Shown here piece by piece: positions 1 to 4,385 of a DNA stretch of 13,015 bases; the stretch's first letter is position 1; each line of letters starts with the position of its first letter. Location of the stretch: the NCBI GenBank assembly GCA_029212275.1, contig JARGOI010000032.1:1-13015 (forward strand), written 5' to 3'. The translations under genes were made by a program, and so were the position numbers. The DNA comes from Thalassolituus sp. (GTDB lineage: Bacteria > Pseudomonadota > Gammaproteobacteria > Pseudomonadales > Oceanobacteraceae). The notes beneath the pieces are model-generated. The model did not search any database. It was given only the letters and a program-made list of their open reading frames with translations, and had not been told where the DNA came from.

Positions 1-450
1 AAAGGTATGGCTGTCAATAATGCCCGTCTCTGGCGAAAATAGAGCGGCATATCCTGCGACAGTAGGTTCCATTTCTTTTAAAGACGCTTGATCAAGCATT
101 TGTAATGGAATATTGAGACGCTGCCCTTTGGCGAATAGCGTATCCAGTTTGGAGTGCCCTGTGGCATTTGCCGCCACAATCAGCTTGCCTGTTTTGCGAA
201 AGGGAACGTTATACTGTTCACAGTAACGGTAGAGCTGTTGTCTACCGGCGACGCATAAGGTTTCTTTTAGAGATCCTTCTTTATAATAAAGGCCAGCATG
301 AATAACTTCGCTGTTACGACTGCTGGTGTCACTGCCCAGTTGCTCGTGTTGTTCTACCAATAAAACGCTATGGTTTAGCGATAGCGCACGAGCACATGCG
401 AGTCCTATTACTCCGCCACCGATAATCGTGATGTCGAAGTCAATGTTCAC
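1..450 (-). CDS. FAD-dependent oxidoreductase, L-2-hydroxyglutarate oxidase-like (N-terminal part, cut by window edge)
   Basis: The first 150 codons of a DAO-superfamily flavoprotein; the gene runs off the left edge without a stop. The N-terminus reads MNIDFDITIIGGGVIGLACA (GTG start), with the FAD-binding GxGxxG motif at residues 11-16. It is followed by SSRNSEVIHAGLYY at about 41-54, a signature I associate with the L-2-hydroxyglutarate oxidase (LhgO/YgaF) branch. LhgO-type enzymes oxidise L-2-hydroxyglutarate to 2-oxoglutarate and pass electrons to the membrane quinone pool. The substrate cannot be fixed because the C-terminal half is missing, and many relatives are only annotated as NAD(P)/FAD-dependent oxidoreductases. 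The GTG start lies 3 nt after the stop of the upstream solute-binding gene, in the same frame and without a clear Shine-Dalgarno, so translational coupling is likely. Confidence 0.82.
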   Translation of the reverse strand, partial: MNIDFDITIIGGGVIGLACARALSLNHSVLLVEQHEQLGSDTSSRNSEVIHAGLYYKEGSLKETLCVAGRQQLYRYCEQYNVPFRKTGKLIVAANATGHSKLDTLFAKGQRLNIPLQMLDQASLKEMEPTVAGYAALFSPETGIIDSHTF

Positions 451-453
451 TGT

Positions 454-1446
454 TTATAAATCCAAATCAAACGAACACTCTGCGTGCATCGGGTTAGCTC
501 TGCAGCGCAGATTCTTCATTAATTTAATCATCTGTGGATCGTAAACACCTTCATCGGCCAGTTCAGTTCGAATACGCGCCAGCATGGCCAGATAATCAAT
601 CGCTTGCTGATCTTCCAAATCCAACCAGTAGCCAGAAGGGATTTCGCTTTCAGCCAAGGTGATGTAGTTCATTGATTTGTTAAATTGTTGAGCAATATAC
701 TCGCGACTCTTTTGAGCGAAATCGTCAGCAAAGTTTTGCTGCTGAAGGACGATTTGAAAATTCATTTGGGCAAATGCAAAGCGATAGATACCACCGGTAC
801 TACCGAGTCCGCGATACATTTCAAATGGGGCATAAGCGATGGCGGGTGCGTAAGCAATATCGACATCGCCGTTGTTAAATCTAGGCGCGAACGTCGCAAC
901 AGTGGAAGGGACAATGGTGGCACCAATATAATCGACGACTTTACGCGATGCCATATCATAATCGAGGGTAGCAACTTTTTTACCTGAGGCCGCTTCGATA
1001 GAGTCGATGGCTTTATCTCGCACAAATACAAACACCGAGCCGCCGGGAATGATGCCTGCTATTTCGTAGCGTCCCTCTTTTTGATAGCGTGCTGCGTTAG
1101 GACTGGCTAGTAACGTGATTAGCTCTTGGAGTTCATTGTAGCTATTCAGTCCACCGACTGCTTCAACGGTGCCAGTAAAGCGATTAAACTGACGTGCCTG
1201 GGTACCTGTAATTAACACTGCCTCGCAAATGCCAGCTTTGAAATCCCCAACGGCGACGGATTCACTGGTGTAAGCCTTAATATTAAAGCTTACGCCCCAG
1301 TTTAACGCTTGAGTCCGATATTCTTGCATTTGTGCATAGATGGGTCCGTTGCTTCCCACGGGATCGAAGACGCACAACGTCGGATTGGCATTTGCCCAGC
1401 TCATATGAGAAACGAACGATAAAAAAAGAATGACGGCCCGTAGCAT
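454..1446 (-). CDS. Periplasmic putative solute-binding protein, AdeT1/AdeT2-like
   Basis: A 330-aa exported protein. Residues 1-20 form a signal peptide (basic residue, hydrophobic core, ANA-type cleavage site before NPTLCVFDPVG). The mature part looks like a TRAP/TAXI-type periplasmic binding protein: residues around GSNGPIYAQMQEY, EAVLITGTQARQF and GDVDIAYAPAIAYAPFEMY are what I recall of the family named after Acinetobacter AdeT1/AdeT2 (PF19582-like; from memory, not searched). That family has been called an RND efflux component, but nothing here looks like a pump: there is no transmembrane bundle. A role in ligand capture or sensing is the safer reading. No transporter membrane subunits are adjacent. 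The gene heads a pair with the FAD oxidoreductase. Its Shine-Dalgarno (GGAA) is weak. The ligand is unknown. Confidence 0.72.
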   Translation of the reverse strand: MLRAVILFLSFVSHMSWANANPTLCVFDPVGSNGPIYAQMQEYRTQALNWGVSFNIKAYTSESVAVGDFKAGICEAVLITGTQARQFNRFTGTVEAVGGLNSYNELQELITLLASPNAARYQKEGRYEIAGIIPGGSVFVFVRDKAIDSIEAASGKKVATLDYDMASRKVVDYIGATIVPSTVATFAPRFNNGDVDIAYAPAIAYAPFEMYRGLGSTGGIYRFAFAQMNFQIVLQQQNFADDFAQKSREYIAQQFNKSMNYITLAESEIPSGYWLDLEDQQAIDYLAMLARIRTELADEGVYDPQMIKLMKNLRCRANPMHAECSFDLDL

Positions 1447-1529
1447 TGAAGATTTCCATTTTTTTGTTGTTAGTTATTCGAAATATTTATTGCAGAGATT
1501 TTAGATAGCGAGATAGCACTTAAGAATTT

Positions 1530-1538
1530 TGCTATCAT
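1530..1538 (+). promoter_or_regulatory. Candidate extended -10 promoter for the DUF2788 gene
   Basis: TG at 1530-1531 followed by C and TATCAT at 1533-1538 fits an extended -10 element (TGnTATnnT). No convincing -35 hexamer sits 16-18 nt upstream, which is tolerated for extended -10 promoters. Transcription would start near 1545, about 10 nt before the first stem of the structured leader. This is sequence inspection only. Confidence 0.4.
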
Positions 1539-1553
1539 ACGCACTTCTGACGC

Positions 1554-1652
1554 GGGTTAAAATAATTGTGTCAAAACTTTGTCTCTCAGGCCTGCTTTAG
1601 TTTTGTTCTCACTCAGGTAAATGCGTGATCCCCGTGAGTGAGTTGTTAACCC
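1554..1652 (+). ncRNA. Candidate structured 5' leader (three-way junction) of the DUF2788 mRNA
   Basis: Three perfect stems nest as a three-way junction. P1 is GGGTTAA 1554-1560 with TTAACCC 1646-1652. P2 is CAAAACT 1572-1578 with AGTTTTG 1599-1605. P3 is CTCACTCA 1608-1615 with TGAGTGAG 1635-1642. The P2 loop carries the self-complementary octamer CAGGCCTG (1587-1594). A further 6-bp stem, AAACAG 1665-1670 with CTGTTT 1685-1690, sits just before the AAAGGAAA Shine-Dalgarno (1696-1703). The arrangement is that of a cis-regulatory RNA, but I do not recognise it as a known riboswitch class. The pairing was found by eye and has no covariation support. Confidence 0.35.
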
Positions 1653-1708
1653 CAGTGCTAAGCGAAACAGAACCAATCTTGACCCTGTTTTAAACAAAGG
1701 AAACATCG

Positions 1709-1909
1709 ATGAATTCTGAAATACTTGATCAGATAGGTATGACATTAGGGGTGGGAGGTCTTATCGCCTTTATGTTCTTTATTATTTACGACCTAGCAAA
1801 GCGTTCTAACGCCGGTAAGTTTGGTATGTTTATTCTGTTCTTTGTGTTGGGGTTGGGAATGTTTGGATACATTTTAAAAATTATTTTGACCAACACTCTA
1901 GAAATCTAA
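1709..1909 (+). CDS. DUF2788 family small membrane protein
   Basis: A 66-aa protein with two predicted transmembrane helices, roughly residues 12-30 (LGVGGLIAFMFFIIYDL) and 40-61 (MFILFFVLGLGMFGYILKII), joined by a short basic loop, AKRSNAGKFG. The length, the GVGGLI start of helix 1, the K-AGKFG loop and the glycine-rich second helix match DUF2788 proteins as I know them from Pseudomonas and Alteromonas relatives. The function of the family is not established; it should be an inner-membrane protein. The start is well supported by an AAAGGAAA Shine-Dalgarno 5 nt upstream. The gene stands alone: the upstream neighbour is divergent, and 263 nt separate it from the next gene. The 164-nt leader upstream looks structured, which is unusual for such a small gene. 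Confidence 0.8.
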   Translation: MNSEILDQIGMTLGVGGLIAFMFFIIYDLAKRSNAGKFGMFILFFVLGLGMFGYILKIILTNTLEI

Positions 1910-2119
1910 CTTAAGTAAACTTTTTTTGATTGTCGTTCGACAGGAAATTATCATTGTAGAATTCATGCTCTGAGAATTTAAGAATCTAGGTCATGAAAGC
2001 TGCATTTTTATAATTGTGAGGTGCCTTTAGTTCCCTAAATTGACTAAATAATAAAAAAATAGACGACAATCGCCCAATGTTCACCCTAATGTATTAGTTG
2101 TCTTATTGAACCCTGAATA
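1910..2119 (+). other. Intergenic stretch with small inverted repeats
   Basis: I see no gene here. The sequence is AT-rich and holds three marks. TGTCG-TT-CGACA at 1931-1942 is a near-palindrome. A 9-bp inverted repeat joins GATTGTCGT 1928-1936 to ACGACAATC 2063-2071 across 126 nt. CTAAT-GT-ATTAG at 2086-2097 lies about 25 nt upstream of the sigma-54-like promoter. Any of them could be a regulator site, but none matches an operator I know. Confidence 0.3.
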
Positions 2120-2134
2120 TGGCACGAAGCTTGT
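2120..2134 (+). promoter_or_regulatory. Sigma-54-like (-24/-12) promoter of the 167-aa gene
   Basis: TGGCACGAAGCTTGT at 2120-2134 has a perfect -24 block (TGGCACG) and a -12 block TTGT, with the required GG-N10 spacing. The -12 dinucleotide is GT instead of the consensus GC, which lowers confidence. Transcription would begin near 2146, giving a leader of about 27 nt before the ATG at 2173, with AGGA just upstream as Shine-Dalgarno. No convincing sigma-70 promoter was seen in the same place. Confidence 0.5.
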
Positions 2135-2172
2135 CTGTTGAATCCTATTAATTACATTTTAGGAAGATAGAG

Positions 2173-2676
2173 ATGGCAACAGTTCGGCAATCTAGCAACG
2201 AATGGCGAGCAGGATGCCCCATTGCGATGCAGGGGCCAACCGGTATGAGTAAGGTATATTTGGCTAACTCACCGGTAGATAGAAAACTTGATGGTCTTGG
2301 CGCTTGCACGCCACAGTTACAAGAATTGATTAGTTCTTTTATGCCAATGGCATGGCATCTGATAGATAAGTTGGAGTTGGACTCCGATCGCTCGTTGCAT
2401 ATATTTTATGTTAACCCCCATGAAACTATTGAGAATAATGCCAAACGCCTGCTTGATTTCTTTTATGGGATGTCGGGTAACAACCATGTGTTTATGCCAT
2501 TATCCCCTAGCCATGTCACGATTGTGCATAGTCTTAAAGAGATTTTGAGTTCTGATCATCGGTTGTTGCTAGATAAGGTACCATTTCTCTATATAGGCGA
2601 TTCAGCCAATAAACCTGTCATGGAAAACCTAGCGAATCAGCTAGGAATGCCGTTTTATTTTCAGGCCTATTATTAA
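2173..2676 (+). CDS. Hypothetical protein, 167 aa, under a sigma-54-like promoter
   Basis: I do not recognise this protein. It has no signal peptide and no transmembrane segment, so it is probably cytosolic. The N-terminal 45 residues are polar and glycine-rich and contain two cysteines (C15, C45). The rest alternates predicted helices and short hydrophobic strands (RSLHIFYVN, VTIVHSLKEIL, VPFLYIGD), suggesting a small alpha/beta domain. It ends in an aromatic-rich tail, MPFYFQAYY. The start at 2173 is supported by AGGAAGATAGAG just upstream, and the gene is followed by a 9-bp hairpin. It stands alone, with a TGGCACG-N4-TTGT promoter 39 nt upstream. The nearest regulatory gene is the GAF-HTH protein 0.8 kb downstream, which also has a sigma-54 promoter. 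Shared control is an inference. Confidence 0.75.
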   Translation: MATVRQSSNEWRAGCPIAMQGPTGMSKVYLANSPVDRKLDGLGACTPQLQELISSFMPMAWHLIDKLELDSDRSLHIFYVNPHETIENNAKRLLDFFYGMSGNNHVFMPLSPSHVTIVHSLKEILSSDHRLLLDKVPFLYIGDSANKPVMENLANQLGMPFYFQAYY

Positions 2677-2710
2677 ACCGTTCGGTTCTTCTTACCCCCA
2701 TCCTTTTAGA

Positions 2711-2736
2711 ATGTGCTGCACTAAATCGCAGCACAT
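2711..2736 (+). terminator. Terminator-like hairpin after the 167-aa gene
   Basis: ATGTGCTGC 2711-2719 pairs perfectly with GCAGCACAT 2728-2736 (9 bp, 8-nt loop), 35 nt after the stop codon. No U-tract follows, so it is not a textbook intrinsic terminator. It may protect the mRNA 3' end or act with Rho. Confidence 0.4.
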
Positions 2737-2762
2737 ATCAGTTACCAGTAGAATAATGGCTC

Positions 2763-2903
2763 TATAATGTGGCAAGGTTAGGGGTATCTCTGCAAGGCCT
2801 GCAGCACTCCGTGTGAATTCCGAAGTTGTGGAGTGAATTAAGGAGTGCCTTGAGCCGTGCCAGGATGATATTTATTTTTAATCGGCAGCATGCTGATAAA
2901 TAT
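2763..2903 (+). promoter_or_regulatory. Candidate -10 element and structured leader of the DUF4404 gene
   Basis: A perfect TATAAT lies at 2763-2768, without a good -35. Downstream, GGAGTGCCTTG (2842-2852) can pair with CAAGG (2793-2797) plus CACTCC (2805-2810), with a 7-nt bulge. A second GGAGTG at 2830-2835 competes for the same CACTCC, giving two mutually exclusive folds. A separate hairpin, ATATTTAT 2868-2875 with ATAAATAT 2896-2903, encloses the palindrome CAGCATGCTG (2886-2895). Together this looks like a folded leader ending about 45 nt before the ATG at 2949. It is inference from pairing alone. Confidence 0.3.
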
Positions 2904-2948
2904 TAAAAAATCATTTGCTTGATCTGTATCGAAAACATAGGAGGCCTG

Positions 2949-3185
2949 ATGGCTAATTTAAATGAAGAGCAAACTCATCGTATTGTAAGTATGTTGAGTG
3001 AAGACAAAGATTTAGATGAAGAGACTAAAAACACCTTACTTGTGACCTTAGCTCAAGAACACGATGATACAGAAGGTTTGATGGCTTATATTCGCGAGCA
3101 GTCCGTGCTTTTTGAACAAGATCATCCGGTATTATCCGCAGCATTGCGAGACACAATTGATATGTTGGGACGTATGGGAATTTAA
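2949..3185 (+). CDS. DUF4404 family small protein
   Basis: A 78-aa acidic, helical, soluble protein that begins MANLNEEQTHRIVSML and ends in DHPVLSAALRDTIDMLGRMGI. The C-terminal pattern (E-HP-L-x-x-LR-I-x-x-L-x-x-MGI) and the length fit DUF4404 proteins as I know them from pseudomonads. Their function is not known. I place the start at ATG 2949 because AGGAGG (2939-2944) sits 4 nt upstream; a TTG further upstream at 2919 is in frame but has no Shine-Dalgarno. The leader looks structured, and a stem-loop overlaps the stop codon. No cotranscribed partner is visible. Confidence 0.78.
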   Translation: MANLNEEQTHRIVSMLSEDKDLDEETKNTLLVTLAQEHDDTEGLMAYIREQSVLFEQDHPVLSAALRDTIDMLGRMGI

Positions 3186-3218
3186 GTGCACTTGGATCAC
3201 TCGTGACAGTGAATGGTT
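3184..3218 (+). terminator. Two-step stem-loop at the end of the DUF4404 gene
   Basis: AGTGCA 3184-3189 pairs with TGCACT 3213-3218. Inside, TCACT pairs with AGTGA around a 6-nt loop. The stem includes the last A of the stop codon. It is followed by AAAATG and not by a U-tract, so the terminator role is uncertain. Confidence 0.3.
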
Positions 3219-3469
3219 GCACTAAAATGAAGCATTTAAGCAAGGTCGCTGATTCTTTCTTGGTCTCATTAAAAGTTTTTATGCCTTGTTGTCATTCTGC
3301 TGCAATATTACGCCACTAGTATAAATATAATTATTTTTAATAGATTAGGTCGCAGTTGTGTGAGAAATCCGTGAAACCACACACGAGCGGCGTAGTTCTT
3401 TGAGTTTTTGCTAAAAAACGCAACCAGTAATAACGTATAAATGCGTTAAAATTAAATAAATTAAAAAGC
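3219..3469 (+). promoter_or_regulatory. Regulatory intergenic region upstream of the sigma-54 promoter, with possible activator sites
   Basis: I see no gene in the 329-nt gap 3186-3514. Upstream of the sigma-54 promoter are GTGTG 3358-3362 with CACAC 3378-3382 (about 100 nt upstream of the -24 element, a usual enhancer distance), GTTTTT 3404-3409 with AAAAAC 3414-3419, and TAACG-N8-CGTTA near 3430-3447. The stretch 3445-3468 is very AT-rich, as expected for a bending region between enhancer and promoter. None matches a named enhancer-binding consensus such as NtrC. Confidence 0.3.
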
Positions 3470-3484
3470 TGGTACGGGTTTTGC
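3470..3484 (+). promoter_or_regulatory. Sigma-54 (-24/-12) promoter of the GAF-HTH gene
   Basis: TGGTACGGGTTTTGC at 3470-3484 carries -24 TGGTAC and -12 TTGC with exact GG-N10-GC spacing, a strong match to the RpoN consensus TGGCAC-N5-TTGC. The start would be near 3496, just before the AGGAGGAG Shine-Dalgarno (3501-3508), so the leader is only about 20 nt long. Transcription here should need a AAA+ enhancer-binding protein encoded elsewhere. Confidence 0.7.
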
Positions 3485-3514
3485 GAAAAGGATTTTAAGC
3501 AGGAGGAGAAGCCC

Positions 3515-4216
3515 ATGTATAAAATTGCTGATATTCAGGATTACCGTAAGCCATCAATCACTCCAAAAGATACCCGAGATTGGATGTCGGGGGTGACACA
3601 AGTTCTTGAAACACGCTATCACGACGACGAGAGTGTGCAACAACTTCTTATGTTGGCGGCGAAAGCGACCGGATTAAGAAATATTTCGATTGCCTTACCA
3701 GATGCTCCAAGTCGATTCAAAGCTCAGTATTGCTCTACCGGTATAACCGATGGAGTCTACAGCTTTGCAGTACAACACGCCCTGTGTCGCCAATTTGAAA
3801 GTCGTGAATGGTTGGTGATTCAAGAAAATAGCGAACGTCCAGAGCGCTTTGATCCTGCAAAAAATGCCATTGAAGGTTCACCGCGTTGTTTGATGGTGCC
3901 TCTTACGTTGCGACAGTCGGTATTGGCTGTCATGGTTATCGACTTGCGTGGTTTTCAAGCATCGCAACTAGATATCATGTTGGTGCATATGATTGGTGCG
4001 CAAATCGCAGCAATCTTGTCTACTCAGGTAGTCCCAAACTTCAAAACCTTGTACGCACGTCCTTATCAGCGTGTTCAAGAAGATGAATTGTGTGATATTC
4101 GTGGTGCGATTGAAAAATGCAATGGCAACAAAACCATGGCTGCCAAAGTACTCGGATTAACACCGCGACAGCTGCGTTACCGTTTGGCTAAGTTGACTGA
4201 ACCTCAAGCTTCTTAA
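3515..4216 (+). CDS. GAF-like domain + Fis-type HTH regulator lacking the AAA+ domain
   Basis: A 233-aa cytosolic protein. Residues about 35-170 read as a GAF-like sensory domain: an alpha/beta pattern ending in CLMVPLTLRQSVLAVMVIDL and a following helix. Residues 190-227 form a Fis/HTH_8 DNA-binding domain with IRGAIEKCNGNKTMAAKVLG followed by LTPRQLRYRLAKL, the classic C-terminus of NifA/NtrC-type enhancer-binding proteins. The central AAA+ ATPase, with its GAFTGA loop and Walker motifs, is absent. The reading frame is intact and only about 20 residues link the two domains, so this looks like a genuine short architecture and not a frameshifted gene. Without the ATPase it cannot remodel sigma-54 holoenzyme; it could repress, compete for enhancer sites, or assist another activator. 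The start has a very strong AGGAGGAG Shine-Dalgarno. Its own promoter is sigma-54-type. The ligand is unknown. Confidence 0.8.
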   Translation: MYKIADIQDYRKPSITPKDTRDWMSGVTQVLETRYHDDESVQQLLMLAAKATGLRNISIALPDAPSRFKAQYCSTGITDGVYSFAVQHALCRQFESREWLVIQENSERPERFDPAKNAIEGSPRCLMVPLTLRQSVLAVMVIDLRGFQASQLDIMLVHMIGAQIAAILSTQVVPNFKTLYARPYQRVQEDELCDIRGAIEKCNGNKTMAAKVLGLTPRQLRYRLAKLTEPQAS

Positions 4217-4232
4217 TCTCAAGCTTCTCAAT
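4203..4232 (+). repeat. 15-bp tandem duplication across the stop codon
   Basis: CTCAAGCTTCTTAAT (4203-4217) is followed directly by CTCAAGCTTCTCAAT (4218-4232), 14 of 15 identical. The first copy contains the TAA stop of the GAF-HTH gene (4214-4216); in the second copy the stop is changed to CAA. It looks like a recent slippage duplication. Confidence 0.85.
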
Positions 4233-4269
4233 AAGACGAGTGTATAAGTACAATCCAACTTATTGAGAA
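4225..4269 (+). terminator. 11-bp inverted repeat after the GAF-HTH gene
   Basis: TTCTCAATAAG 4225-4235 pairs perfectly with CTTATTGAGAA 4259-4269 across a 23-nt loop. A weaker hairpin (GCCAACA 4295-4301 with TGTTTGGC 4309-4316, one bulge) follows. There is no U-tract. It may be an mRNA 3'-end stem or, as DNA, a binding site in the 169-nt gap before the glycosyltransferase gene. Confidence 0.4.
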
Positions 4270-4344
4270 AATTAAGGACAGTTAAATAAAATTAGCCAAC
4301 ACTTAAAATGTTTGGCACGTTTCATAAAATTGTCATTAGTTACG

Positions 4345-4378
4345 CCGCACACTGTTAATTCTATTTAATAGTGTGCGG
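4345..4378 (+). promoter_or_regulatory. 14-bp hairpin directly before the glycosyltransferase start
   Basis: CCGCACACTGTTAA (4345-4358) pairs with TTAATAGTGTGCGG (4365-4378): 13 Watson-Crick pairs, one G-U, and a 6-nt loop TTCTAT. The 3' arm ends 7 nt before the ATG at 4386 and contains the only SD-like bases (GCGGG), so as RNA it would hide the ribosome binding site. A possible sigma-70 promoter, TTGTCA 4330-4335 with GTTAAT 4354-4359 (18-nt spacer), overlaps it. If that promoter is real, the mRNA would start inside the loop and the repeat would act as a DNA operator instead. Confidence 0.5.
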
Positions 4379-4385
4379 GTGCAAA

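Noticed and set aside
685..987. 100-codon open frame on the plus strand
   Set aside because: It lies fully antisense to the solute-binding protein gene, has no Shine-Dalgarno and no recognisable protein; it is a shadow frame.
1928..2071. 9-bp inverted repeat (GATTGTCGT / ACGACAATC) as ends of a small mobile element
   Set aside because: There is no target-site duplication, the flanks are not symmetrical, and nothing inside resembles a known MITE. The repeat is short enough to arise by chance.
2711..2736. Textbook Rho-independent terminator
   Set aside because: The 9-bp stem is real but no U-tract follows on either strand, so it is listed only as terminator-like.
3515..4216. GAF-HTH gene as a frameshifted or deleted pseudogene of a NifA-type activator
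   Set aside because: The frame is intact, the linker is short and clean, and the promoter and Shine-Dalgarno are strong, which favours a functional short protein.
4311..4327. TTTGGCACG, a perfect sigma-54 -24 block upstream of the glycosyltransferase gene
   Set aside because: The -12 position, 10 nt after the GG, reads AA and not GC, so it is not a usable -24/-12 promoter.
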